Below, piece after piece: positions 43,714 through 59,885 of a stretch of DNA of 64,000 nucleotides (positions within the stretch are counted from its first letter, which is position 1; each line of letters begins with the position of its first letter). The position numbers were made by a program, and so were the translations under genes. The notes below the pieces were generated by a model. That model ran no database searches and was not told the origin of the DNA. It saw nothing but the letters and a program-made list of their open reading frames with translations. The DNA comes from Gadus chalcogrammus (lineage: Eukaryota > Chordata > Actinopteri > Gadiformes > Gadidae), in NCBI RefSeq assembly GCF_026213295.1, contig NC_079424.1, positions 12,556,063 through 12,620,062 on the forward strand. The letters are read 5' to 3'.

Positions 43714-44147
43714 GTGTTATCTTTCGCTGGGGCTTTTCCTTTCCTCCTCAGCCAGTAAATGTAATACCTTGCAAAGAAATTCCACGGTTAACAAGCGTGC
43801 TATTTGAGTGGCGACTATATCCTATCATATGGCCACATAGCTGGGGAGAAGAAGCTGTGCCGATCCACAGACCAAAGCGGATGGACTTTGATGCTTCTCA
43901 TGCAGAGGCAAATGGTCATGGAGCAAACCAGCCCTGTTTAATATGGGTCTACACTGGGGAGCACGATGGGGCTCTATAATGTATTGAGCTAGAGTGTTAG
44001 TATGTTTAAATTAAGCATAGTATTAGCATTCAATGACTTGCTTGGCACATTCCAAAAAGGCTGTGGCTTCAAGGTCATTCAACAGCTGGCTAAAGTGGTC
44101 TCTTGGCAAGAGGATGGGGATTGACTTTATTTGCGCAGAGTGATAAC

Positions 44148-46090
44148 TAGGCCTGTCGCGATATGCAATAAATCAATTAATTGCGCGATAAATTAAAATG
44201 AGCGATAATTTTTTGCCGGCCGCAATAATTGCAATAATAACTATATTTTTTAAATCATTGCTTTATTGGCCTAATCTGAGAAGAAATCTATGCCATAAAC
44301 AGAAATATTATAGGCCTTTTATTACACGGGTCTTCTCAATGCCGTGGAACGCTCCGTTCACTTGAATAGATAGTCCGGTAACTTGTCAACCCCAGCGTCT
44401 TCGTTTGCTAAGCAACGTCAACGTCTGTGAAGGATTTCTCTGCTAATCAACACTACGAATGCTGCTAATGAATAAATTGTAAAAAGACAGACCATGTGAA
44501 GTTATTTTTTCGTCTTGGCAAGTAGCCTTGTAATAAGCGGGATGATGTAGTATAGAACGTCGCCGGTCATTAAAATAAGCCCCTTCAGGGTGAAGCAAGA
44601 CACCTCCGCTGCGCGTCGGTCACCTGTTCGCCCTGTCGGGGCTTATTTTCCCGATAGTGACCGGCGTTCTATGCATTATATATATTTATATATATTATAT
44701 ATATTTAGAACGGTAGACCTCAGTAACAAATGTCGGGTTGAAATCGGGCTCCGGCTCATAATTACAGGGCACAACGAGTAAACCCCCTCGTCAAGTGTCA
44801 GCAGCCGCGTTGACATGGACACATCTGTTCCGCATAGATTTCTATGCGGAACAGAAAATGATCATGTACGCCTCATTCGGAATACAATTATCTGTTCGGC
44901 ATAGATTCTATGCCGAATAGAAGAGGTGGTGTAGTCCGTTTTAATCGCCATGTATGTTATTCCGAATAGATTGGGGTTTAACTTAGAGCAGCCGCAGTAG
45001 TTCGCAATTGGTCCACTGAGCTCCGTCGGTACTTTTAAGCACACCGAACTTCACCGCTGTCAAGGAAAGTGGATTTATTGCCTGATTCACGTCTTTGTTA
45101 TCACTCCGTAAAAGTAGTCCGGTAAGCGTGTCCGGTTGCTAAGCGACGGGACATGGGTGTTTATTAATGACGTGTTCGCGTATCGTAGTGTCCGCGCCAT
45201 GGGTCCGCGCGCGTCCGAGGTAACTGTAAATGAGTAGGCTACTAGTAGTACTTTTGCAGGCTGAACGTTAAAATACTTCTTAACTTAGAGAGATGGCAGC
45301 TGCAGTAGTTCGCAAATGGACCTTCGAGGATTCCTGGTCACTAAATACTCTCTCCCACCACCAGTCTTGGCTGCAGACTCGCATCCAAATTCCTCTTGTT
45401 TGCGGCGGAGCTTAAGGTAAATATAAAGATCTGACGAGAAATTGACGTTGCTGCGCTGTCCTCCTCCTTCTTAATTGAAGGAGCAGGCAGAGAAAAGCTC
45501 TCTCCTGCTGTGCTTTCATTAAAATCTAATTTAAAATCCCCGATAGTGATAAGACATACATTATGTCGCCGCCGGTCCAGAGATGTGTCAGGTGTGCGCG
45601 AGAGACAGAACGGACACTTTTGTTACTGCCATGTATACAGTAGTAGCCTACATTCGGAACACATTTTAGGAACAGCTATGCCGCATAGAAATCGATGCGG
45701 ATCAGATGCGGATCAGATGTGCCATGTAAACGCGGCTACTAACTTGTTGCATTGTCTGTGTGGGAGGCGGAGTCCTGGCGCAATCGTGTTTACATCCTTT
45801 TTATTTAGTGTTTCAATTTTATTTATTGTTTTTGGTGGTGTTTGGTTTTTATTCAAGAGCATTTTTTGTTAATAATAGATTGTTTTTGGTTGTTTTGTTA
45901 ATTTATTCTGGATATTTTAAATGTCTTCCAGACGCCCAGTTCCAGTGTTCTTTAAAAATAAAGGTTTATTGATCTTCGAAAGGGTGTACTTTATCATTAA
46001 ATTAGTTGAAAAACGGCAATATTATCGCTTATCGCAATAATTCCTGGGGCAATTAATCGCCCAGAAAAATTTGTTATCGTGACAGGCCTA
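44148..46090. mobile_element. 1.94-kb non-autonomous hAT element
   Basis: Ends TAGGCCTGTCGCGATA and TATCGTGACAGGCCTA are inverted repeats, and GTGATAAC flanks both sides exactly (44140-44147 and 46091-46098), a perfect 8-bp hAT target duplication. The longest open frame is about 120 residues and shows no transposase motif. It contains a nested inverted-repeat element and several short palindromes (for example GTTCCGCATAGATTTCTATG). Confidence 0.9.
44553..44671. mobile_element. Nested 119-bp inverted-repeat element
   Basis: Left arm TAGAACGTCGCCGGTCA with TAAAATAAGCCCC; right arm GGGGCTTATTTT ... TGACCGGCGTTCTA. The two arms are complements of each other with small indels. It lies inside the 1.94-kb hAT element. 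Confidence 0.75.
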
Positions 46091-46614
46091 GTGATAACTC
46101 AGTGTTATCTTTACAATCCATCACTGGCATCATGCAATCATATTTATTACAAATTTGCAGTCTAAGTTTGAAAAGATTTATAGGTGTTTTTTTTAACCTC
46201 AAACGTTCATAGTCTTCAATGTAGACTTCAATTCTATTGGCGGTCGGACCGTGTGCGTTCAGTCGGTCATAGAATTCTCTGTGAATATTTTTTTCTAAAT
46301 TCCTCGTTCCTCGTTCAACATCAACGGTTGGTTTACAACAATTTGGTCGGTTGGCGGCCAGCAGCAACCGACCCACAACACGTTGTCCTTTTGACGGAAC
46401 CCAAAGCTTGCGCGTCATCTCCGGGCTAGCTCCGGGCGGTACCAACCAACCAGACCCAAAGTCCATTAACCCCACTCCCCCACCCCCACCTCCATCCAGC
46501 TGGCCTCTCGGCCTAATTGAGCGGCTTGCCACTGCCCACGTTGACCTATCTTTTGCATCAGGCCTTGGGGCCTGTCTCTGTGTGTGAGTCAGTTCTGCAC
46601 CATAGGATATGTTA

Positions 46615-46638
46615 CCCCCCCCCCCCCCCCCCCCCCCC
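46615..46638. repeat. Poly-C run (24)
   Basis: Uninterrupted C homopolymer, an assembly-sensitive site. Confidence 0.9.
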
Positions 46639-46739
46639 ACACCACCACCACCTCCCTACCGTGGCAGATCAGGGCCTGGCAGGGGTTGAATCAAAGACTG
46701 CGTGAACACACACGTACGCATGAAGTCACTGCAATGCAA

Positions 46740-46859
<120 letters not shown>

Positions 46860-46946
46860 GCGCGTATCGATCCACCCACACATTCCCTCAGCGGGATATG
46901 TTCTTGTTCATGAGAATTCCCCTACCTGCGTGTGTGACTGCTGTGT

Positions 46947-47130
<184 letters not shown>

Positions 47131-48718
47131 CCTCTCCACCCACGAGTCCACAGCTGTCCGTGGGCCCGCCACGACAAGGCGCCCACGCGGTTCTTTTTAC
47201 AGCCCTTTTTCCTGTTCCACTTCTCGTCGTCGCTGTTAGTCACACTCTGGTCTGTCAGAAAGGCTTGCGTCTGATATGCTGGTTGGCTGGTAGGGGGGGG
47301 GTTGTGTCTTATGACAAACTCTGTGTTCATGGGAATTAAGGAACAGCTGCTCTCACAACACTCACACACACAGCATACACACGGTCTGAAACTGAGAAGT
47401 TCAATATTCACAAAAAGTGTTTGCACGCCTCTGTTGAACAAGCTTAAAAAAGACAGTCTCATACTGAGTCACCCTAGAATCAGTATGAGAATTCCCTAAA
47501 AGGAAATGAATGGTTAACTTATTACAAACCGTAAGCCTGGCTTCCTGACAAAGTTAGTCTCTTCTTTGGTTATTGGTTTAGTTCTGTGCTGGCGAATGAC
47601 CAACCTGAAGGGTCTAACATGTTACTATCAGGCCCTGAGAGCAGGAAGGATGTACTCCCCATTGCAACTTTGGAAGAGAAATAAGATTAATTTGAACATT
47701 GTTATTTTTTTGTTTTCGTTATTGATTCTCGGCAGATCCATTTGACCGATAGCATGGCCTTGAGTCTGAAGGGTGTGTGAACGTACGCACATGCGCCCGC
47801 GTATGTGTGTGTGTGTGTGCGTGTGTGTACATTAGTTACTTCAAGGTGTTTTATCCTGTTAGTCTTCGCGTTCTTGGGAGCTGACTGTACCTGGAAGAAC
47901 TGCAGCATTACCACGTATGGAGCGCCAGCTAGCTAGCACGACTACAGTGGCTTACGGCCGCAGCGGTGCGGCGAAGTGTCAGTGGTCAGAGATAAAACAA
48001 GAAGTTAGTGATACATCTCTGTTCCTTCCCCCCCCCATATAATTTATAGCTGATCTCATGGAACAATTATGTTTTGAGTTGAATTGAGTCCAATGAGGGG
48101 CAACGGTTAAGTTATGGAAAATTAAATATTGTATAAGAATGTTGATCTAGGAAAAAATTAGAATCCCTTGAAGTGGTCATACATGTTTATGTTGTTCCAT
48201 AAATTAATCATGGATTCCTATTTTATATTTATTTAGTAAAAGGTTGATGTGACCTTCACAATGGCTATATGAATATGTGGTCCTTCTAGATTGATATAAT
48301 TGTCGATAATGCGACAATGCCATGCGGCATATGGGGCATATTCTGAATAAATTAAAATGTTTGAATGAATTAAAATGTTTCTGTCAAAGGTGTTGTTCTG
48401 TACGGTCTCTCCCTCCATGACCTCCTGGTGAGAAGTGTTCTTGTGGCCGAGTACGGTCACACTGAACTGGGACGGTGCAACATGGAGGCATACCCCAAAA
48501 GTACGATTTTCGGTAGAAAACCTGTAAGAGAGTTTAGGATAAAAAAAAGCGTTACGTAGTAAAGAGAGTCCCTTTATCCCAATGACCAAGAGGAGGAACA
48601 AATAATCCCCCACAGTATCAAGAGGCTCAGACCACAGTGCAGCAGTGCCCAGTCGTAGGAGCAGGGCTGTGCGTGACGGGACAGCAGCCAGTGAGTGAGT
48701 CCAGCTGAATCCCACTGA

Positions 48719-48736
48719 CCCCCCCCCCCCCCCCCC
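48719..48736. repeat. Poly-C run at src start-exon acceptor
   Basis: 18 C in the polypyrimidine tract, 25 bp before the AG. Confidence 0.9.
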
Positions 48737-48761
48737 TCCTTGTGACCTCCGCCCCGCCCAG

Positions 48762-49045
48762 GTCCGCGCACATGGGGGCGGGCAAGAGCAAGCCCAAGGA
48801 GCCCGGCCAGCGCTCCATGAGCCTGGACGGGACCATCGGCACCGGCTCGGACAGCGGACACTTCCACCACCTGGGGCCGGCCCAGCAGACCCAGACCCCC
48901 AACCGGAGCCCCGCGGCGGGGACGGGCCGGCGGGAGCACCGGGGGCAGCACCAGCACGCGCCCTCAAACACCCCGGAGCTGGCGCTGTTCGGAGGCGTGG
49001 ACCACACGGGCACGCTCACCTCGCCCCAGAGGGGCCCGCTGTCAG
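48762..49045 (+). CDS. src: src start exon (myristoylation and unique region)
   Basis: Acceptor CCCGCCCAG after a run of 18 C; ten 5' UTR bases, then ATG at 48772. 274 coding bases end at LSG with donor GTAGGC. Confidence 0.92.
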
Positions 49046-51273
49046 GTAGGCCCCCGACGGCCGGGCCAGAGGGGTTATGGGGGCCAGCTGGAAGACCAAT
49101 GCTGCTTTCTGATCATTACATTTCTTTGATGTTGTCTTTAATCAAATTTTATTGTTAGCATTATATTTCATGAGGAATTTCACTATAAGTGCTAATGTGT
49201 GAAGGTTCTGTCGCTTATATATCTTCTTTGGTGAATTTGTATTGGAGACATACTACATCTATGACACTGAGATGTAAGGCTGTTTGATGCAGTGCGTGTC
49301 GCAGAAATGTGATTTAAATCCAGGGACTTCAATCACTGGTATGCGTCTGAAACAACATCCTATTCTTCTTAAAAGCAAAAACAACTCTCTGCGATATGGA
49401 AGCCACAAAACAATAACACAAATGAGTGCATTTTCATTTTCTGCTTGAAGGGCCACGTCTTATATCACCCGAAATGGGTCATTGTACGTGTTATGTGAGG
49501 GTCGCTCAAGTCCTTATTAGTGCTAAGGTAAAAGGCATTGTCACACGCTGTGATGTACTGAAGGAACTGGAATATTGGAAAAAAGCATCGGGAGGTGGGG
49601 GTGATAGTGTGATTGTGAATAACACTGCTGCACTGCTGGACACGTCCCCATACATGGGGACGTGGAAGAATATGAACATAATTGCTTTAATCCCAGTCTG
49701 CTGGCCAGGTAGTAAAAAGATAAAAAGGCCATCTGCAAGATTGCTAAAAAGGACATGGTTGTTCTATCCCATCAGTCAAGTTCACATCAATACATGTCAT
49801 TTCGATTTGATTTTATTCTATCCAATAGTATGTAAAATACTAAATCTAAATATGTAAAATATTGACGTGATATCGATGATTGGTTGATTATAATGTAATC
49901 AAGGTATTGATCACTGGCATCAAATTGTCGATCATAAGCATCATGATGTTGTGCTATAGCATGGATTATTATTTTTTTGGTATCTTGGCATAAAGTGCTG
50001 CGCAAGTGGATGTTAATGCTGAATGAAAGAATCACTTGGAAGATCTGGACTCTCATTACACGTCAATCTAGTAGGTAACTAAAATAAAATTTCGCATGGA
50101 GCCAGCTACAAAATATAATCTGAGTTACACAAACAAATGGAAAAACATCTATTATTTGATACAATCACTGGAGGTCTTCTTCAGTGACCCGGCCGCTCGT
50201 AGCAGAGCAGTAATCAATAGGATGCCATCGATATGAATAGGTCTGATCATGTCTGACATACTCCATGTGTGCTACACACTGACCCATAATCACATGAGGT
50301 CACAGCAAATACTGAGATGTTTGATGCAACATCAATGTCACACGTTTTAATCATGTCAGGGCGATGAGGGGATACTGGCTGATGACATTGGACTGTTAAG
50401 TGTCTAGACTGGCCAGATGGTTGTCCTAATACAACTCTGTCTGGAGAGATCGGCGCCACATCAGAAGATAGATTTACTGCCCTCCGTCTCTCTCGATCTC
50501 TCTTTAACAAATAAATCGATGATTGGCTGGAGAAATCCTACGGTTTCCGCCGGCTCGTGCAGCCTATGGCCATGGAAAACCCCTTCTATCAGGGTTCCCA
50601 AGCGTCCTAGATTACCTAGAGACGTTCAGCACTTTCCAGTCAAGGCAAACCATGGAGGAAATTTAGTTCAATCTATTTTCATAATCAGTTTTGAGAATTG
50701 ATGACCAAACTTTGAGTCATGCCACTTAAGTCACATAAGTCATTCATTACTTTCATAATAGCTTCAGTTAAGTAATTCATGACTTTAATAGTGGATATCG
50801 TCCAGCCAACATTAGCAGTGCCTTTTATGCTCAATGCGGTCACAAAATAAAATGATGTGTAACTGTTTTCAGTTTTTACATTAGCTGTGTGTAGCTTTAA
50901 TCCTGTGTTTGCGATCGATTATTTAATTGGTGCGGTTGCTGTGCAAATCGTGGATGATCCTTTACAGAAGTTGTGTAAGCTTATCGTTCCACATAGACGG
51001 TCACTTTTCAACCTTTGTTACAAATAACACTTCTGTATTACCAGCCAGTTGTGTGTGTGTTGGTTTAGGGAGATATTTGTAATGGGGGAGGTGTGGAGAA
51101 ATAGCCACTTCCCTAAAACACTTTGTTCTGTTTGCGTACGTGTGCGTTGCGCTTTGTGATCCATATCCCGCAGGCGGTGTCACTACGTTCGTGGCCCTGT
51201 ATGACTACGAGTCACGGACGGCCTCCGACCTCACCTTCAAGAAGGGGGACAGGCTGCAGATCGTCAACAACAC
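48762..51273 (+). CDS. src: src, proto-oncogene tyrosine kinase (N-terminal part only)
   Basis: Src is a membrane-anchored non-receptor tyrosine kinase. Two coding exons are visible: 48762-49045 (ATG at 48772) and 51174-51273. They give 124 codons and two bases, in phase. [20 protein letters not shown] carries the G2 myristoylation site and the basic cluster (human MGSNKSKPKDASQRRRSLE). There is no palmitoylation cysteine, which argues for SRC over FYN and [23 protein letters not shown] leads into the SH3 start [20 protein letters not shown] with [12 protein letters not shown]. The rest of SH3, SH2 and the kinase is not found up to 64,000. A 100-N gap lies 128 bp after the second exon. Confidence 0.92.
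51174..51273 (+). CDS. src: src exon with first half of SH3
   Basis: 100 nt, acceptor ATCCCGCAG, donor GTAAGG, with the ALYDYESRT peptide-binding signature of SH3. Exon length and phase match the vertebrate src gene. Confidence 0.95.
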
Positions 51274-51400
51274 GTAAGGAGGACCCCTCGTGGATTACGT
51301 ATCAGTGCCCCAGACCTCTCCCTGATGCCGGTCCAGATGGCAGGGTCTCCGACCCGCTCTCGCTGTTAACACATAAATCGATAAGAACGAGTCCCGCGAG

Positions 51401-51500
51401 NNNNNNNNNNNNNNNNNNNNNNNNNNNNNNNNNNNNNNNNNNNNNNNNNNNNNNNNNNNNNNNNNNNNNNNNNNNNNNNNNNNNNNNNNNNNNNNNNNNN
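51401..51500. other. Assembly gap (100 N)
   Basis: Exactly 100 N, a conventional size for a gap of unknown length, followed by a TG repeat. Confidence 0.99.
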
Positions 51501-53060
51501 GTGTGTGTGTGTTGTGTGTTGTGTGTGTTTGTGTGTGTGTGTGTTCACCTGGGAGTACTAGGCCATTTCAGTACAGTAGAGACAAATCATGGATGGACTC
51601 AGGTCGTAAATACAGGTTGTGCAGCAGTCCTATAAAGCCTGTGCAGTACAGAGTTATGCCCTGCACAGAGCAGTCTGAAACAAAACACTGGTTGTTTAAG
51701 CAAAGACCTGGATAGGTCAATGCTGAGCTGTGGTCTGATTGGAAAACGACTCTATTTGACTAGTTAGATTAAGAATTACAGGCAAACACATGAAGACAGC
51801 CCTTACAGGAAACTTTGAAGAGAGCTCTTTTCATCACGAACATAGTGTTCAAATTAGGAAAAAGCTTAACAATGAAAGGCTGTTGTAATTATATTTCTTC
51901 TCTCTACCACACAACCAAAGTCAAATAAAACTGAGAGGGTCAGAGAGCAACAATGTTTTATTCCATTGCTGTCCAGCTACATATAATTGTTTACCTTTGG
52001 CAATTTCCTAACACACAAATCTGCCTCCCTGTTGCGTAAATGTTCCAGGAAAAGGAATGATCATATTTTCATTTTATTTATTTTAGGTTAAGTTGGTTAG
52101 GTTGTCAGTAATAGTGAACACTGTGTACTTTCGGTCAATTTATTGGGATGTGGAGAATATAAAGCAACACACCATATCATTATGCCGACCTTGTGCTTTC
52201 AAGGCCCACCCAGACGCTGCCGCTGATGTGTTTCACATTACAGATGTCACTGTGCAAATATAACCAGAGCAAATGGGTTTTTACTGGAATGATTTCATTG
52301 CAACGTTTATTTGGCTTGCTGCAATGTCAATGAAATAATGTTTAATATTCTTCTTTTCTAACTACTCTTTTGAGAAGTTTAAATTCTAGTCCTTAGACTC
52401 AATTGAGCTGCTCTGTCTAACTAATGTTTTAAAAAATAAAAATCAATTCAAAATAAAGTTAATGAATGAATAAACACTTGCAGCAATGGACCAATAGCTA
52501 CTACAGTATACAGGGACCAGTCATAGTAAATCTACTTGACGAACAGCTTCTGGTCTTCCTTCTCCTCCGTATCATGACAGAGCCAGGCGGTATGTAACCT
52601 GTCTCAAAATGACCTTTACTTGTCTCATTTTATTATGACTTTTTTGAAAAGACTTTGCCCTTAAGTTACTTTAATAAACACGTACTCATCGATATATCCA
52701 AAATATTGTATTTGATCGATATTATTGACCTATTTTGATCGCACCTATGTAATGCATTTCTGATATAGATGCTAAAAGGTTTTTTCACAGCTTAAAATTA
52801 CACCAAGAGTTCAGATTTGAATGTATCAACCATTAAACCATGCAAAGTGGGATGTTGAACTAGATTTGCATGGGCATTAAGATTATGAAAACAAGTCCTT
52901 TATTCAGGTCTTAGTTGCACATCAGATCCTCCGACTCCGGCCCCGTAATCCAACCCACTTCCTTCTTTTCAGGAGGAATGAAATCTATCGTTTCCAGATC
53001 ATTGGAGGGAGAGGGGGAGGGGGGCATGACCTTCTTTGATCTTCACCAAAGCCCCTCCCA
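51501..53060. other. Sequence after the gap, no recognised exon
   Basis: AT-rich intron-like DNA. No src-like EGDWW coding stretch was found on either strand. Confidence 0.6.
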
Positions 53061-53067
53061 GCCAAAT

Positions 53068-53184
<117 letters not shown>

Positions 53185-53247
53185 CACACACACACGCACA
53201 TATGCACGCTCCCACACACGCACACACACGTATATGTATGCACGCTG

Positions 53248-53281
<34 letters not shown>

Positions 53282-53410
53282 AAGCGCCCCTACACACACG
53301 TTGGGTTGCTCTTTTCCCACCATGCTTCAGTTCTCTTTGTCTCTCATGCATGCTTTTTATCTTGCCAAACACCTGTCCACAGGTATGAAATGAGAGCGAT
53401 AGAGGGGTAG

Positions 53411-53539
<129 letters not shown>

Positions 53540-53647
53540 CAGACAAATATTCAGGGCTTTTAAACTGCCGCTGCGCTCTGCCTCAACACAATAGCCTCTC
53601 CAGTCTCACCTGGCTGTCCTTATCCCTGTCCCCGCTTATCTCGACAA

Positions 53648-53666
53648 CCCCCCCCCCCCCCCCCCC
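53648..53666. repeat. Poly-C run (19)
   Basis: C homopolymer followed by short CA repeats. Confidence 0.88.
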
Positions 53667-53699
53667 TCCCCACACACACACAACACACACACAACCTCC

Positions 53700-56340
53700 A
53701 TATTGCATCCCTTCACGCTCCCACCACATCTGTCAGCGGGCGGTAACTCCAGCTGGATTGCAGAGAGGCGCAGTAGCGATTAACATCATACAATGAGCCA
53801 GGCCATTCGGAGGCGCTTAGAGCTGTCACCAAAACATTCTCTTCCTCCCTCTCTCTCTTTTGTCTTTCTTTTGCACTTCCTTACTTTCTTTTTTGACTTG
53901 TTCTTTGTTATTTTGTTCTCTTTGTCTGTTTTCTTTCGACATCCATTAAGAGATTCAATTTTTGCTATTATTACTCATCTTTATTTTTGTTCTTCTGCTA
54001 CATATTATTCATATCAAACAATATTATTCCATATTACGTTGTCAAAGAGTAGTTCTTTCGTAGAACAACTATCTAACTGGCTGACGCCACTAAGCCGATT
54101 GAGATTAATGGAGCTCTCTGGCTAGTGTGGTTGAAAAGATAGTTTCTCACTCAACAGGGGAGTTTTGTGTTTTGTTCGGTGCAGGCTGAAGGAGCGGCCT
54201 ACATGAGGCTGTCTTATCTGTCTACCTGGAGCCTCATGAGGACCAGCTAAAGGGAGCTACCACGCTTACCCCCAGAGAGGGGCTATCAGTGGCCGGCATC
54301 AGCGCTCACCTCGCCTTGTCTCCTTAACTCTAACCCCCTCCCAATTACAGGAGACCCCCGCAGGAATGTGACATGTCATGGGCCGGCCACTGCTCCATCA
54401 GCTCTCTCGCTCTGGGACTCTGTCTGGCTCTCCCTCTCTCTCTCTCTCCCTTAGAACTTTAATACTGTATGATCAATGTAATAACACACACACAAACACA
54501 CACGAGCACACGCGTATGCATGCACACACAAACACACACACACATCCACACACACATCCACGCATACACACACACGCAAAATAATTAACCGAACTAAACA
54601 ACCAAAACCATCTGTTTATGGAAACACATTTTCTCTCTCTCTCTCTCTCTCTCTCTTCCTCCCTCTGTTCTTTGTCTACCTCGGTTGCCCGCTGACCCCG
54701 TTCCATGGAGGGCGGCTCTGGAAGGGAGGATGTGAGACACAATAGTGTCTGACCCCCGGGTCACCCGAAATATCCAAGGTGTGTTTGATTTAACACACAG
54801 CACCACCACGGCATTTTCTGCAACTGTAAAGCCAGGCTTGAGCATAAATCAAGGGCATGCTAACGTTCGCTAACGTGAACCACATGTTGAGTCCATGACA
54901 TGGACTCATTTAGCGGTGCGATAATGGAAACCAAAGGGACGCCTCGCGTCACGTGCACAAATGAACCTTGTGCACACACTTCCATGTGAACGTGGTTCTG
55001 CACTTTCCCCAGGGCCTGATTGCTCACTCGGAGCGGGATGATTAGGTGGTTATTATCACGCCTGGATCAGCAGCGGCGGGCGGCGTCCTCGCCTTCACGT
55101 GGCCTTAAGGATAACCTGCCTGGAACCCGGGGCCGGGGTCGTCCTTTGAAGGGTCTCTGCATGTCACGGCCCCATTGGAATCCAGGGATAATACGTTGTC
55201 TTGCTGGCGGCTGTCTGAGTAAAATAATATGCAGGCGGATTTGAGGCCGGCGTGTGACACGGATCCAAATGGCAGAGGGACAGCAGTATTATAAACCCTC
55301 CTGCCAACTCTGGAAGAGCCATCGGAGGACATCCCTCAGTAAGAAGGAAGAGGAAAGGAGAGCTAGGAGACAGAAAAACACATCAATGATTGCCACCACC
55401 ACCACCACCACCACCCCCACCCACCAAAACCAAAACGACCACTTACTCCTGCTCCACCTGCCATAAAAATGTGGGGTTCCATCGTTTGGACTTCAAAGGA
55501 CTTCACAGGACCGTTAATTAATAGAGGTAGACATCGCCATTGGCTTACGATGGACAGCCACAAGACAGTGTCTGTGTTTGCTTGTGTGTGTGTGTACGGG
55601 ATTGTGTGCGTGCGCGTTCGTGCATACATGTGTGCGTGGGTGTGTCTCGTCTGTGATGGCGCATGCATGTGTATTTCCTCTTCCCTGTGTATGATTTTAG
55701 CCACTACACTAGCATATTATACTAAGCCGGTCAGCATGGTAACTTATGGACACTGTTATGTTAAAATTGACAAGTAATCATTTGATGAATACAATTAGTA
55801 AAATAATATAACTCTTAAAGTGGCCACACAGACGCATATAATTTATAGCTTCCGGAAACAGTCCGTAAAATCTGTGGTTGGTGGAGTGAGACAGCACTGG
55901 CCCCCTTCCCTTCCCTTGCCCCAAGCATTCGCCGGGGACCATGATGTCCCCCAGGGGCCTCTTGGTGATGCGCGGGGCCTTGTGAGTGGGGCTGCAGCTG
56001 GGGGCCAGAGATCCGGGGCTGTCGTGGGGGAGCTGGGGTTTCTGGAGGCTTGCTCATGTAGTCAGTAAAAAACGCCCCCCTCGATATCCATCACACCCCC
56101 AGGGTGGGAACCAGTGTCGTGGCGATGTTTGCAGAGTGGCTAAGAAGACAAGTTTCATTGTAGACGGGTTCTACAGGAGGCTGTTCTTATTCTGAACAGG
56201 TCTGATGTAGGGTTTTTATCTGCCTTCAGAGCGCTGTGTGGTCTTACGTGAAACTTGCCCTGAGCAAGTTTCAAGTATTTTTGCTGGTGCAGTTGGCAAT
56301 TGCCATTGTGTGTGTGTTTGTTCATGTGTGTAGTATGCGT
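53700..56340. other. Intron or intergenic DNA, no recognised gene
   Basis: Imperfect CA repeats near 54,485-54,580, CT repeats at 54,633-54,656 and an ACC run near 55,396. GC-rich unique sequence at 55,020-55,250 has no long family-like frame. Confidence 0.5.
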
Positions 56341-56341
56341 G

Positions 56342-56342
56342 T

Positions 56343-56430
<88 letters not shown>

Positions 56431-56437
56431 GTGTGTG

Positions 56438-56495
<58 letters not shown>
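56342..56495. repeat. (TG)n microsatellite
   Basis: TG repeats with sparse TGCG variants, continuing imperfectly to about 56,610. Confidence 0.93.
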
Positions 56496-56498
<3 letters not shown>

Positions 56499-56531
56499 GT
56501 GCTTGTGGTGTGCGAGTGTGGGGTATGCGTA

Positions 56532-56562
<31 letters not shown>

Positions 56563-56699
56563 GTTTGCCTGTGTTCTTGCGGGCGTGTGTGCGTGTGTGT
56601 GTGGATGTGTGCTTGAGCCTGCACACAAGTTTATGCCCCTTTCGTGGGAGATCCATCATCTGGGTCAGATTACAAAGCAGTGGGGAATCCTCCGTCCAT

Positions 56700-58506
<1,807 letters not shown>

Positions 58507-58607
58507 TGTACCGTGCACAGGCACACACACAAACACAAACACCTCTCATCATGCAATCTCTTTCTAAGGTGCCGGTAACAACCCCACATACCTTGTGTCT
58601 ATGGGTA

Positions 58608-58738
<131 letters not shown>

Positions 58739-59261
58739 GTGGGTATGTGTGTGTGTGTGTATGTGAATGTGTGTTTTTGTGTGTGTCTGCATTCATGTGC
58801 ACATATGTGTGTATTTCAGAGAAAAAGAAATAAAACGACAAATACATTTGTGTGAGGGTGCGTGTGTGTGTGTTTAGGTTGGGGTCTCTGTTGATGTAGG
58901 TGTGTGTGCGTGGGTGTGGATATGTGTGTCTGTGCATACAAACTTGTAAGACGCGTGCATGTTTTTCAAGTGTCTCGGCATGTATTTGGGAAACGTTCCG
59001 GTGGGTCACAGGCTGGTCCCAGTGCTCCCGGTATCTATCCGTGGATGAGCGAAGAGCCTTAAGTGGGAGGCCTTCAGGAGCACCAGAGTCTGTTTGCTCA
59101 GTAGTCCATCTCCCACGCTGCTCCAGTGGTGACAGGCCAGCCCCTATCCACAAAGCCTGCGTGCGGAACGGACCTGTGCTGTTCGTTGGGTGTAAAGACA
59201 AAGATAGAGCTGCTCTGGGTCACACGTGTTTAGTGTTAAAGGGTGATCACTGTCTGTGGGT

Positions 59262-59434
<173 letters not shown>

Positions 59435-59756
59435 AGCCAAGAGAGTCCTCCAAGGTGAATCTCCCGCCCGATTCCTTAAGAATGTTTCCTCAACACAATA
59501 GACACACCGACCTGAACAGCAGCAGCCCATGGGCTTAGCAGTCAGAGCCTCCGACCCCTGGATCTGAACCAGCAGCCAGGTTCAAGCCCATACCTGTTGT
59601 GTCTCGGTCAGAACAACGTTGTTACGTTGCTGCCATCCTCCATGTATACTACTACTACTAATAATAATATGTTTGTTTTATATAGCACCTTTCTCAAACT
59701 CAAGGTCGCTTTACATATTCATGAGAGCACAAATGGAGCACAGCATATAATGTATG

Positions 59757-59885
<129 letters not shown>

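Noticed and set aside
43735..43979. Exon-like stretch after a CCTCAG acceptor (VIPCKEIPRLTSVLFEWR)
   Set aside because: No recognised family and no donor or partner exon; upstream of it is only TC repeat.
48233..49019. 244-, 127- and 130-residue minus-strand frames
   Set aside because: Shadows of the GC-rich src start exon.
49426..49857. 143-residue frame in the src intron
   Set aside because: No family similarity, low-complexity end, no splice support; chance frame.
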